Source: Candidatus Fermentibacterota bacterium
GTDB lineage: Bacteria > JAFGKV01
Length of the DNA stretch: 36,231 nucleotides
Reading direction: 5' to 3'
NCBI GenBank assembly: GCA_030620115.1
Contig: JAUXFG010000021.1
Coordinates: forward strand, 1 to 36,231
Position numbers and translations under genes: made by a program. This document shows, piece after piece, positions 1-7,631 of this stretch (position 1 is its first letter; each line of letters begins with the position of its first letter). The notes beneath the pieces are model-generated. The model made no database searches, was not told the origin of the DNA, and saw nothing but the letters and a program-made list of their open reading frames with translations.

Positions 1-53
1 GGGGAATGGGGGATGGGGGATGGGGAAGACGATAGCGTTCAGCGTTCAGATGA

Positions 54-78
54 TGGAGGGCCATGCTCCGTCATGGCC
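54..78. repeat. 25-bp hairpin repeat, copy 1 (second copy at 26465-26489)
   Basis: Positions 59-65 (ggccatg) and 72-78 (catggcc) form a perfect 7-bp stem around the loop ctccgt. The 25 bases from 54 to 78 are identical to 26465-26489. Both copies are outside genes. Origin and function are unknown. Confidence 0.75.
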
Positions 79-180
79 ATTGATGCCCGATACGACGGTC
101 GCGACCGAAGAATTTGGGGGAGAGGGGAGAAGGAAGCGTGCGGCGTTGAGCGTTCAGATGACGGAGGAAGGATGTAGGAG

Positions 181-281
181 AGATTCTTCGCTCCTTGTGG
201 TCGCTCAGAATGACAGTGGGAGTACAAATGCAGATGTGTGAATGCCTGTCATTCTGAGGGAGCGGAGCGACTGAAGAATCT
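181..281. repeat. 101-bp palindromic element, copy C
   Basis: Two 35-bp arms that are approximate reverse complements (181-215, beginning agattcttcgctcc and ending cagaatgaca; 247-281, beginning tgtcattctgagg and ending gaagaatct) flank a 31-bp spacer. The layout and total length are identical to copies at 12905-13005, 24259-24359 and 35522-35622, although the spacer sequence here differs. The RNA of either strand could fold into a long hairpin. No open frame or transposase is associated with it. Confidence 0.85.
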
Positions 282-364
282 GGGGGGATGGGGGAATAAT
301 CTAAAATCTGGCAATCTGGAATATGTGGGAATGGGAGAATGGGGGATTGCGGCCGGAGGCCGCC

Positions 365-1507
365 TTAGGAATCCGTGATCCGGGAAATCAGGGGGAGGGA
401 GGGTGCTTGCGTGGCTTTGGCCTCCAAGGTTCTTCGGCGGATTTCCCTCCAGACATCAAGGGGGAGTTTTGCGAACACATCAACCACCTCGGGGTCGAAC
501 TGTTCCCCGCGGACACTGATTATCTCGGCATATGCTTGCTCGAACGATCGCGCTTGCCGATATGGGCGGTGACTGGTGATTGCGTCCAATGTGTCACACA
601 CCGCGAAAACCCGAGCGCCCAAAGGTATCTCGTCTCTCTTTAAGTGATTCGGATAACCCGCTCCAGAAAACTGTTCCTGATGTGCATAGACAAGCTCCCT
701 TGCCTGTTCGAGAAAACTGACTCCTTCTAGTATCCGATACCCAATCACCGGATGTTTGCGCATGATCTTCCACTCGGTGTTGTCCAAGAGGCCAGGCTTC
801 AGGAGGATGGCGTCGGGTATGCCGATCTTCCCAATGTCATGGAGAAGCGCGCCACAGGAGATCTGAAGGAGATCCTTGTCATCAATCCCCACGTGTCTTG
901 CCAGTAGGCAGGTATACTCTTTGACGCGGAGCGAGTGATTCGTAGTCTCATGTTCACGAGCGTCGAGACTGGCGACGAGGGCCTGCAATGTCTCACCATA
1001 CGTGGTTTGAAGAGCCGACAGTGCGCGGTGAAGCTGACTTGTTCGTTGCTCAACCATATTCTCCAGGTTCCTCTGATATTCTTTGTTGAGCAGTAAGAGA
1101 TGCCGGCGCTCCAATGCCCGTCGAACTGCGAAGAGCATATCGCTGATATCGAATGGTTTGGTGATGTAGTCGTATGCGCCTTTCTTGAGGCAATCGATGG
1201 CCATCCTGAGATCTCGGACTGCGGTCACCACGATTACCGCGATGTCGGTGCTCTTCTCCTGGACCTGGCGGAGCAGCCAGACACCATCCTCTCCAGGCAT
1301 TCTCAAATCCGTGATCACAAGTGCGATGGAATCCGCCTCAAGGAATTGGAGCGCTTCGCGGGCGCTTGCCGCTACATGACAGCTGTAGTTTTCACCCACC
1401 AGGGCCATACGCATGACTTCTCTGACGCCAGCCTCATCGTCGACCACAAGAATGGCTTCATCATTCCCTGTGATCTGCATCATATCTTGGTCTTGCTTTT
1501 CGTCCAT
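365..1507 (-). CDS. Response regulator with receiver and HD-GYP domains
   Basis: This 380-residue protein has an N-terminal CheY-like receiver (about 17-132; acidic pair D23-D24, probable phosphoacceptor D67 in the motif TDLRMPG, Lys117 in TKPFD). A coiled linker follows (about 135-185) and then an HD-GYP domain (about 180-350). HD-GYP proteins usually hydrolyse cyclic di-GMP in the cytoplasm, here presumably under control of an unseen sensor kinase. The HD pair is at 223-224 (LLHDIGKIG) and GYP at 284-286. The usual HHExxDGxGYP block reads HQEQFSGAGYP, so one of the paired metal-binding His is Gln and the Asp is Ser; activity may be altered. The frame is open 40 codons further upstream, but ATG at 1505-1507 fits the domain start. 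The gene is divergent from sdhC. Confidence 0.9.
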   Translation of the reverse strand: MDEKQDQDMMQITGNDEAILVVDDEAGVREVMRMALVGENYSCHVAASAREALQFLEADSIALVITDLRMPGEDGVWLLRQVQEKSTDIAVIVVTAVRDLRMAIDCLKKGAYDYITKPFDISDMLFAVRRALERRHLLLLNKEYQRNLENMVEQRTSQLHRALSALQTTYGETLQALVASLDAREHETTNHSLRVKEYTCLLARHVGIDDKDLLQISCGALLHDIGKIGIPDAILLKPGLLDNTEWKIMRKHPVIGYRILEGVSFLEQARELVYAHQEQFSGAGYPNHLKRDEIPLGARVFAVCDTLDAITSHRPYRQARSFEQAYAEIISVRGEQFDPEVVDVFAKLPLDVWREIRRRTLEAKATQAPSLPLISRITDS

Positions 1508-1833
1508 GGTCCGCCTTCGAAGCTGTGTCTCACTCGTTGAGTCAAACCAGGGTCGATGCCGCCAAGAGCGGCCGCCATATCGGAGACAGAATAGTCTATC
1601 ATGGGCGCCTGGGCAAGTCGAAACCATTATTATGCGATCTGGGAGCTTGACGTTGCTCAGCCAGAAGCTCTAGTATGGGTCGTCATTTTTCCTCAGTCCG
1701 AATATATGGCGGACCCAAACGATGTTCCCGCGTCATGGGCCGTATGCAGCGGATGGCCACCGCTGCTCGCGTGTGGCGTACTGGCAGTGGACTGATGATT
1801 GGCCGGGATACCAGCGACAAAGGAGGTCGACTG
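1508..1833. other. Divergent intergenic region between HD-GYP gene and sdhC
   Basis: 326 bp without a convincing gene. It must hold promoters for both neighbours. A plus-strand promoter candidate for the sdh operon is annotated at 1647-1676. On the minus strand, a weaker TTGCCC, 17-bp spacer, TATTCT arrangement lies at roughly 1585-1617 and could serve the HD-GYP gene. An open frame continues from 1675 into sdhC, but it lacks SdhC-like sequence before 1834. Confidence 0.5.
1647..1676 (+). promoter_or_regulatory. Candidate sigma-70-type promoter for sdhCDAB
   Basis: TTGACG at 1647-1652, an 18-bp spacer and TAGTAT at 1671-1676. It would give a leader of about 150 nt before the sdhC start. Assigned by motif only. 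Confidence 0.45.
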
Positions 1834-2190
1834 ATGGCGTACAGATGGCACGCCGGGTACATTGCGTGGCTCCTGAACAGAATCACGGGCCTTGCAATTA
1901 CCTTCTACCTCGCCGTTCACATCTGGGTGATGCACCACCTTGCGAAGGGCAAGGAAAGCTTCGACGGGATCATGGAATTCATTCAAAGCCCCGTCACCCT
2001 CATCTTTGAGGTTCTGCTCATTGGTGCAGTACTCTACCATGGCATCAATGGCGCAAGAATCATGATCATCGAGTTCTTTGGAGGATCGAAGCACCAGAAG
2101 AGCCTTTTCGTGGGAACCCTGGTCGTGGCTGGAGTCCTCTTCTTTTGGACTGCGTTCGCCGCGCTCTCGCATATCAGCACTCCGCATTAG
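1834..2190 (+). CDS. sdhC: Succinate dehydrogenase cytochrome b subunit
   Basis: A 118-residue membrane protein with three predicted membrane segments (about 13-35, 54-76 and 88-110). It is the larger-numbered half of the membrane anchor that binds haem b and quinone for succinate dehydrogenase. Candidate haem/quinone-site His residues are H29 and H34/H35 in the first helix and H69 in the motif LYHGINGAR, the latter typical of SdhC. The start is set by a strong ribosome site (aaaggaggt, 1819-1827) a few bases before ATG 1834 and by the fit to the family N-terminus. The open frame extends upstream to 1675 but that part is not SdhC-like. It is the first gene of sdhCDAB; sdhD starts 40 bases after its stop. 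Confidence 0.9.
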   Translation: MAYRWHAGYIAWLLNRITGLAITFYLAVHIWVMHHLAKGKESFDGIMEFIQSPVTLIFEVLLIGAVLYHGINGARIMIIEFFGGSKHQKSLFVGTLVVAGVLFFWTAFAALSHISTPH

Positions 2191-2230
2191 ACATGCGTAT
2201 GTGTCATTCTTCTCTAGGAGGATCACGAGG

Positions 2231-2590
2231 ATGAAATTCGATAGAGGCCATGGATCCGGAGGTCTAAACTGGTGGCTGATGCAGAGAGTGACGGGAATAC
2301 TCCTGCTTCCTGCTTTTCTTGCTCATTATATAGTGACTCATATCGGCACAGAACACTTCGTTACCTATGAGAAAGTTGCAGAAAGGGTTGCAACTCCAAC
2401 CTGGAAGTTTGTCAATATCTTTTTTCTTAGTCTGGTAATATTGCATGGTCTTTACGGTGTATGGTCTGTTCTGCTTGATGGATGGGCTCGTAAGCCGGTT
2501 CTCAGGATTACACTATACTCCATTGTTGTCACCGTGGGGCTCGCTCTTTTTGTCTTGGGCCTGGTGACGATTCTGCCGTTCAAGGCATAA
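2231..2590 (+). CDS. sdhD: Succinate dehydrogenase hydrophobic membrane anchor subunit
   Basis: A 119-residue protein with three hydrophobic helices (about 17-38, 58-83 and 92-115). It pairs with SdhC to anchor the catalytic SdhAB dimer and form the quinone site. Visible candidate ligands and conserved residues are H32 and H37 in the first helix and H72 in ILHGLYGVW, a motif of the SdhD family. An aggaggatcacgagg ribosome site precedes ATG 2231. The open frame reaches back into sdhC, but only the part from 2231 is SdhD-like. sdhA follows after 38 bases with its own ribosome site. Family assignment rests on helix pattern, the HG motif and position in the operon, because these anchors are poorly conserved. 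Confidence 0.85.
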   Translation: MKFDRGHGSGGLNWWLMQRVTGILLLPAFLAHYIVTHIGTEHFVTYEKVAERVATPTWKFVNIFFLSLVILHGLYGVWSVLLDGWARKPVLRITLYSIVVTVGLALFVLGLVTILPFKA

Positions 2591-2628
2591 ACGGTGGCAC
2601 ACGCAATCGAGCAGGAGGATCAGTAAGC

Positions 2629-4362
2629 ATGGAGCACCATCGTCACGACGTAGTGGTGGTAGGAGCCGGCATCGCCGGGCTCTACGCCGCCATGAAGGCG
2701 GGAGAATCAGCGGATGTCGCGGTACTCTCCAAGATTTATCCCACGCGTTCACACTCCGGCGCCGCACAGGGTGGCTGTGCAGCTGCTTTGGGCAATGAGA
2801 CGGAAGACAATTGGGAATGGCATTTCTATGATACCGTCCGGGGAAGCGACTATTTAGGAGATCAGGATGCGCAGGAGCTGCTGGTGAAGGAGGCGATCCC
2901 GGTCATGTATGAAATGGAGCACTTGGGTGTTCCGTTCTCGCGTACACCTGACGGCAAGATCGCCCAAAGGAAGTTCGGGGGGCATTTTGGCCAGTTTGGG
3001 AAAGCCCCTGTACAGCGGTCCTGCTATGCGGCCGATCGTACGGGCCATGCGCAGCTCCACTGCCTTTACGAGCAGAGCCTCAAATGCGGAGTCAGGTTCT
3101 ATAACGAGTTCCTTGTCGTATCACTCATGATCGAAGACGGCGTTTGTCATGGCGTCATTGCCCTTGAGATAAGAACTGGGATGCTGCATGCTTTCTGGGC
3201 CAGGGCCGTGATGCTGGCCACGGGTGGGTATGCCCGGGCATGGAAAGTGACTTCCAACGCCCACGCCAATACCGGGGACGGTCTTTCTCTTGTGCTTGGG
3301 CATGGCATTCCGTTGGAAGACATGGAGTTCGTCCAGTTCCACCCCACAGGGCTTTACCCCATTGGCATACTGGTCTCCGAGGCCGCCCGCGGAGAAGGTG
3401 GGTATATTTTCAATAAAGATGGCGAACGCTTCATGAAGAAGTATGCTGAAGCGAAGATGGAGCTGGCTCCGCGGGATGTGGTTTCCCGGGCTGAGACCAC
3501 TGAGATCAACGAAGGGCGAGGAATCGATGGGGCGGACTATATCCATCTCGATCTCACCCACCTCGGTGCTGACAAGATCCTGGAGCGCCTTCCACAAGTC
3601 CACGAGCTGGTCTTCAAGTTCGCGGGAGTGGATTGCATCAAGGAACCGATTCCCATCAGACCCACCGCGCATTACTCCATGGGAGGCATTCCCACTGATC
3701 TTGACACGAGAGTTCTTCTAGACGGGCGCGAGACGCCGGTGGAGGGCCTCTACGCCAGCGGTGAGTGTGCGTGTGTCTCGAATCACGGCGCCAACAGGCT
3801 GGGGACGAATTCGACCTTGGAAGCCGCGGTATTCGGGAGACGAGGCGGTATGGCCATGGCCGAGTTCGTGAAGGAAAAGGGGCCGGTGGTGGTAGGAACG
3901 GCGATTCCCACGCAGCATGTTGAAGATGAAGTCGCACACTACCGTGCCCATGAGGGGAAAGAGCGGGCCAGTGTTGTGCGTGGTGAGCTCCAAGACGCCA
4001 TGCAAAACCTCTGCGGTGTTTTCCGTGATGAAGAGAAGCTCTCAAAGCTCGTGGCAAAGATCGCGGATCTCCAGGAACGCTTTGAGCATGTGGGACTGCA
4101 AGACAAGTCGAAGGTGTTCAATACCGAGCTCAACGAGCTTGTCGAACTGAAACATATGCTCGACTTCTGTGAAGTGATCGCGAAAAGCGCTCTCGCTCGT
4201 CAGGAATGCCGTGGCGCCCATTGGCGGACTGATTTTTCCGGACGCGACGATGAGAAATGGCACAAGCACACATTGGCATTCAAAGAGAAGGACGGCAGTC
4301 TCAGGTTCGAGTACAAACCGGTGGTGATCACCAAATACCCGCCTGAAGCGCGGAAGTACTAG
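2629..4362 (+). CDS. sdhA: Succinate dehydrogenase flavoprotein subunit
   Basis: This 577-residue protein oxidises succinate to fumarate and passes electrons via FAD to SdhB; it works on the cytoplasmic face of the inner membrane in the TCA cycle and respiratory chain. It opens with an FAD dinucleotide fold ([13 protein letters not shown], 8-21). The motif [11 protein letters not shown] (39-49) places H42 as the covalent FAD attachment residue. Further family motifs are FVQFHPTGL, the capping-domain segment TAHYSMGGI, and [10 protein letters not shown] near the C-terminal half, followed by the helical C-terminal domain. Length is normal for the family. A ribosome site aggaggatcag precedes ATG 2629. 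sdhB begins 9 bases after the stop, so translation is probably coupled. Fumarate reductase is the main alternative; the CDAB order and adjacent sucCD favour succinate dehydrogenase. Confidence 0.95.
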   Translation: MEHHRHDVVVVGAGIAGLYAAMKAGESADVAVLSKIYPTRSHSGAAQGGCAAALGNETEDNWEWHFYDTVRGSDYLGDQDAQELLVKEAIPVMYEMEHLGVPFSRTPDGKIAQRKFGGHFGQFGKAPVQRSCYAADRTGHAQLHCLYEQSLKCGVRFYNEFLVVSLMIEDGVCHGVIALEIRTGMLHAFWARAVMLATGGYARAWKVTSNAHANTGDGLSLVLGHGIPLEDMEFVQFHPTGLYPIGILVSEAARGEGGYIFNKDGERFMKKYAEAKMELAPRDVVSRAETTEINEGRGIDGADYIHLDLTHLGADKILERLPQVHELVFKFAGVDCIKEPIPIRPTAHYSMGGIPTDLDTRVLLDGRETPVEGLYASGECACVSNHGANRLGTNSTLEAAVFGRRGGMAMAEFVKEKGPVVVGTAIPTQHVEDEVAHYRAHEGKERASVVRGELQDAMQNLCGVFRDEEKLSKLVAKIADLQERFEHVGLQDKSKVFNTELNELVELKHMLDFCEVIAKSALARQECRGAHWRTDFSGRDDEKWHKHTLAFKEKDGSLRFEYKPVVITKYPPEARKY

Positions 4363-4371
4363 GAGGGCGCC

Positions 4372-5070
4372 ATGGAGAGACAATTCAAGGTTTTCCGATA
4401 TGATCCTGAAAGCTCCAAGAAGCCCTATTTCCAGACATACACGGTGGATGTGCAGAAGTCGTGGACCATTCTTGATGCACTCAATGCCATCAAATGGGAA
4501 CAGGATGGGAGTCTGAGCTATCGCCGAAGCTGCCGGCATGGGATTTGCGGCTCATGCGCCATGAAGATCAATGGCAAGAACGAGCTGGCCTGTGAGCTGC
4601 AGGTGTTCACGCTCAAAGGCGTGATCAAGGTGGAGCCCCTTCCCGGCTTCGAGGTGTTGCGAGACTTGGTCACTGATATGGATCGTTTCTTCGGCCATAT
4701 TGAAGCGGTGAAGCCTTGGTTGATTGCGGGCCTCTCTCCCACGGACAAGGAGCGACTGCAGTCTCCCGAAGATCGGAAGAAGCTCGATGGCCTCTACGAA
4801 TGTATTCTGTGCGGCGCATGTACGTCTTCCTGCCCGTCGTACTGGAGCAACGATGATTTTCTCGGGCCGGCGGCGCTCCTCAAGGCAGCGCGCTACTGCT
4901 TCGATACGAGGGACGAGGGTTTCCATGAGAGGATGGATGTGCTCAACAGCCGCAATGGGCTCTGGAGGTGTCACACGATTTTTAACTGCGTGGAGGCATG
5001 TCCCAAGGACCTGAATCCTACGGAGGCCATTGTCCGGTTGCGAGCACGGCTGGCGGCGGAAAAGATATAG
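4372..5070 (+). CDS. sdhB: Succinate dehydrogenase iron-sulfur subunit
   Basis: A 232-residue protein that relays electrons from SdhA to quinone at the SdhCD anchor. The N-terminal plant-type ferredoxin domain binds [2Fe-2S] (CRHGICGSC, then a Cys in ELACEL). The C-terminal domain has CILCGACTSSCP for [4Fe-4S] and CHTIFNCVEACPKDLNP, supplying the [3Fe-4S] ligands and closing the second cluster. All expected Cys are present and length is normal. A ribosome site (aggaggg) lies just before ATG 4372. It is the last gene of sdhCDAB; a 10-bp inverted repeat at 5073-5098 begins two bases after the stop. Confidence 0.95.
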   Translation: MERQFKVFRYDPESSKKPYFQTYTVDVQKSWTILDALNAIKWEQDGSLSYRRSCRHGICGSCAMKINGKNELACELQVFTLKGVIKVEPLPGFEVLRDLVTDMDRFFGHIEAVKPWLIAGLSPTDKERLQSPEDRKKLDGLYECILCGACTSSCPSYWSNDDFLGPAALLKAARYCFDTRDEGFHERMDVLNSRNGLWRCHTIFNCVEACPKDLNPTEAIVRLRARLAAEKI

Positions 5071-5072
5071 CC

Positions 5073-5098
5073 TTCTTCCGAGACTCCGCTCGGAAGAA
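5073..5098 (+). terminator. Inverted repeat after sdhB, possible terminator or 3' stabiliser
   Basis: ttcttccgag (5073-5082) and ctcggaagaa (5089-5098) form a perfect 10-bp stem with a 6-base loop. It starts two bases after the sdhB stop. There is no U-run after it, so it may stabilise the mRNA end rather than terminate. Confidence 0.5.
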
Positions 5099-5237
5099 AC
5101 GCCTGCCGTTCCGGCCGGAGAGGACAGAGGACAGCAGAAGAAGGGAAGGGCTGAGCATAGGAGCAAGACCAGAATTGGATATTATCCACGTCAGCCATAC
5201 GTTTCGCATGGCTGATGCATAGAGCTTGGGCTCGGTC

Positions 5238-5272
5238 TGTCATTCTGAGTCCGCTCGGCTCGGTGAAGGATA
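5238..5272. repeat. Solitary arm of the 101-bp element family (degenerate)
   Basis: This starts tgtcattctgag like arm 2 of the complete elements and ends gaagg, one base different from the usual gaaga. The partner arm at the expected distance was not found. It is probably a decayed copy. Confidence 0.5.
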
Positions 5273-5350
5273 TCTCAGAGTAGGCCTCGGGGGATCGAGG
5301 CCTGCGGAAAAGACGAAGCAATAGATCTGTTGAGATGATACTGGTGTGGT

Positions 5351-5375
5351 GAGCCCCCGCATGGCGTGGGGGCTC
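5351..5375 (+). promoter_or_regulatory. GC-rich hairpin in the sucC leader
   Basis: gagccccc (5351-5358) pairs perfectly with gggggctc (5368-5375) around a 9-base loop. The G-rich ribosome site of sucC (aaggggg, about 5384-5390) lies 9 bases downstream and could in principle pair with the same C-run, an arrangement compatible with translational or transcriptional attenuation. This is inference from base pairing only. Confidence 0.4.
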
Positions 5376-5396
5376 GTTCCGCCAAGGGGGTCACCC

Positions 5397-6560
5397 ATGA
5401 AGGTTCATGAGTATCAGGCGAAGAGTATTCTTGCGGAGTTCGGCGTGCCGATCCCCCGGGGAAAGGTGGCGAGCAACCCGGAGGAAGTCTACCGGGTCGC
5501 TCAGGAACTCGGGGGAAAAGTAATCATCAAAGCCCAGGTCCACGCGGGAGGGAGGGGCAAAGCAGGTGGTATTCAGCTTGCCGCGACCGCCGCGGACGCC
5601 GAAGCAAAAGCCGGGAAGATGCTGGGAAGCCAACTCCGTACATTTCAGACCGGAGGCGATTCCATTATCATTCGACAAGTCCTGGTGGAAGAGGCAGTGG
5701 ACATCGAGAATGAGCTTTATGTGAGTGCGGTCATAGACAGATCGTGTTCGCGTCTCGTCATCATGGGCAGCACCGAGGGTGGGGTTGAGATCGAGGAGGT
5801 GGCTGCTCACAGTCCTGAGAAGATCTACAAGGAATGGGCAGATCCTCAGATCGGCCTTGCGGCTTTCCAGGCCAGACGGTTGGCCATGAAACTCCATGAT
5901 GACAAAGCGATCTACCGACAGCTTGCGGTGGTCATCCGTGGCGTTTACGCAGGATTCGTCGCACGAGACGCCTCGCTGGTGGAGATCAATCCATTAGTGG
6001 TGACGCGAGACGGCAAAGTTCTGGCGGTGGATGCAAAGATGAACTTCGATGATAGCGCATTGTTTCGGCAGCCGACGGTTTCCGGGATGAGAGACGCAGG
6101 TGAAGAGGATCCCTTGGAGGAGGAAGCACGAGCTGCCGGGTTGAGCTTCGTAGGGCTCGATGGAGATATCGGATGCGTGGTAAATGGTGCGGGTCTTGCC
6201 ATGGCCACCATGGATATGGTCAAGCACTTCGGCGGCAAGCCAGCCAACTTCCTGGATATCGGTGGGTCCTCCAGCCCCGAGAAGGTCTTGACGGCTATGC
6301 GAATCCTGCTCTCCGATCAGAAAGTCAAGAGCGTACTGTTCAATATATTCGGGGGTATTACCCGTTGCGATGATGTGGCACGCGGCATGGTGCAGGCCCT
6401 TGCTGAGCTCAAGAAAAAACCCCCCGTGGTGGTTCGACTCACCGGAACCAATGAAGATGAAGGCAAGAGAATCCTCAGGGATGTGGGGCTTGAAGTGGGC
6501 GCATCCATGGAAGAAGCGGTCCGGCGTGCAGTGGCTATGGCCGCAGGAGGAGGCCGATGA
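5397..6560 (+). CDS. sucC: Succinyl-CoA synthetase (ADP-forming) beta subunit
   Basis: A 387-residue protein, normal length. With SucD it interconverts succinyl-CoA and succinate with formation of ATP or GTP in the cytoplasmic TCA cycle. The N-terminus [20 protein letters not shown] is classical, followed by the ATP-grasp domain ([14 protein letters not shown]). Mid-protein [17 protein letters not shown] carries the metal-binding region. The C-terminal ligase domain has [13 protein letters not shown] and [16 protein letters not shown] 5397 is chosen over an in-frame start at 5346 because the family begins exactly there and aaggggg lies upstream. The stop overlaps the start of sucD (ATGA), indicating coupled translation. 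Confidence 0.95.
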   Translation: MKVHEYQAKSILAEFGVPIPRGKVASNPEEVYRVAQELGGKVIIKAQVHAGGRGKAGGIQLAATAADAEAKAGKMLGSQLRTFQTGGDSIIIRQVLVEEAVDIENELYVSAVIDRSCSRLVIMGSTEGGVEIEEVAAHSPEKIYKEWADPQIGLAAFQARRLAMKLHDDKAIYRQLAVVIRGVYAGFVARDASLVEINPLVVTRDGKVLAVDAKMNFDDSALFRQPTVSGMRDAGEEDPLEEEARAAGLSFVGLDGDIGCVVNGAGLAMATMDMVKHFGGKPANFLDIGGSSSPEKVLTAMRILLSDQKVKSVLFNIFGGITRCDDVARGMVQALAELKKKPPVVVRLTGTNEDEGKRILRDVGLEVGASMEEAVRRAVAMAAGGGR

Positions 6561-7426
6561 GCATACTGGTTGATACTGATACAAGAGTACTCGTTCAGGG
6601 AATAACCGGCAGAGACGGGAGTTTCCATACCAAGAAGATGATCGAGTATGGGACCACCGTCGTGGGCGGGGTCACCCCAGGCAAGGGGGGCCTTACCATG
6701 GAGGGAGTTCCCGTATTCGATTCCGTGGTAGACGCCTATGAGAGCGTTGAGCCGAACTGTTCGGTGATCTATGTCCCGGCGGCTCTGGCGCCTGATGCAA
6801 TGCTGGAAGCCGCGGAGGCGGGAATCCCATTGGTGGTGTGCATCTCCGAGGGGATTCCCGCAGTGGAGATGATAAAAGTGAAGGCCTTTCTCACAGAGAG
6901 GGGCGTTCGTTTCATCGGTCCGAATTGTCCCGGGGTCATCAGCCCAGGCAAGTGTAAGGTGGGCATCATGCCCGGTGCAATTCACACACCGGGGTGCATA
7001 GGGGTGGTGAGCAGATCAGGAACGCTGACCTACGAGGTTGTGGCCAGTCTTACCCATGCAGGCCTGGGGCAATCCACTGGGCTGGGCATCGGAGGTGATC
7101 CAGTCATCGGCACGACGTTCCTCGATGCACTGGAGCTCTTCGAGAGAGATTCCGAGACCGATGCGGTCGTGATGATAGGAGAGATCGGCGGAAATGATGA
7201 GGAACGTGCCGCCCAATACATCAGCGAAGAAATGACCACGCCCGTGGTATCGTTCATCGCAGGCAGAACGGCGCCACCAGGCAAGCGGATGGGGCACGCC
7301 GGTGCAATAATCGCGGGAGGGAATGGTACTGCGGAGGGCAAGATCAAGGCTCTCGAGGCAGTGGATGTTCCCGTGGCGCGTATTCCATCCGAAATTCCGA
7401 GGTTGCTCAAGGACAGGGGCTTGTAG
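6557..7426 (+). CDS. sucD: Succinyl-CoA synthetase alpha subunit
   Basis: A 289-residue partner of SucC; this subunit binds CoA and carries the phosphorylated active-site His. The CoA-binding Rossmann domain contains [14 protein letters not shown] and VTPGKGG. The C-terminal ligase domain contains [39 protein letters not shown] and RMGHAGAI, the last holding the phosphohistidine. Length is normal. Its ATG overlaps the sucC stop by four bases. There is no obvious terminator; about 205 bp separate it from the Lon-like gene, so read-through is possible. Confidence 0.95.
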   Translation: MSILVDTDTRVLVQGITGRDGSFHTKKMIEYGTTVVGGVTPGKGGLTMEGVPVFDSVVDAYESVEPNCSVIYVPAALAPDAMLEAAEAGIPLVVCISEGIPAVEMIKVKAFLTERGVRFIGPNCPGVISPGKCKVGIMPGAIHTPGCIGVVSRSGTLTYEVVASLTHAGLGQSTGLGIGGDPVIGTTFLDALELFERDSETDAVVMIGEIGGNDEERAAQYISEEMTTPVVSFIAGRTAPPGKRMGHAGAIIAGGNGTAEGKIKALEAVDVPVARIPSEIPRLLKDRGL

Positions 7427-7631
7427 TCACCCGACGTGTGCCGGAATCGGCACAGCCGAATGTGCTCATGGAGAGCGATTGGCGAGGCCGAGAAGAGGCA
7501 GACAGCCTGTGCCTTGCCGATGGCATCCGAGGCATCACGGGGCAAAGCCGCGCATCTGCCCGAGCCAGGGGAATGCTGATCGTAGGCATTGCTACCGTTG
7601 ACATGGGAACTGACTAGGAGAGACCGGGATC

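Larger units (their letters stand above)
1..364. other. Gene-free, repeat-rich stretch at the left edge
   Basis: No convincing gene is visible; the open frames here are short, low-complexity and overlap each other. The stretch starts with a G-rich tandem tract (units like ggggaatg/gggggat). It carries a short hairpin repeat at 54-78 and a 101-bp palindromic element at 181-281, then a run of short near-repeats of the type 'aatctgg' (about 300-325) and more gggaatg-type units up to about 350. The same three ingredients recur at 12800-13010, 24180-24410 and 35380-35640. It lies downstream of the HD-GYP gene on the minus strand and could include its transcription end, but no clear terminator was found. 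Confidence 0.7.
5071..5396. other. Intergenic region between sdhB and sucC with several hairpins
   Basis: 326 bp without a gene. It contains an inverted repeat directly after sdhB (5073-5098). A second hairpin lies at about 5190-5215 (tcagccat/atggctga). A solitary arm resembling the 101-bp element family lies at 5238-5272, and a GC-rich hairpin at 5351-5375 sits just before the sucC ribosome site. The number of foldable elements makes differential expression of sdh and suc plausible, but no promoter was recognised with confidence. Confidence 0.6.

Noticed and set aside
20-241. Open frames on both strands at the left edge
   Set aside because: They are built from the G-rich tract and the 101-bp element; no ribosome site and no protein character.
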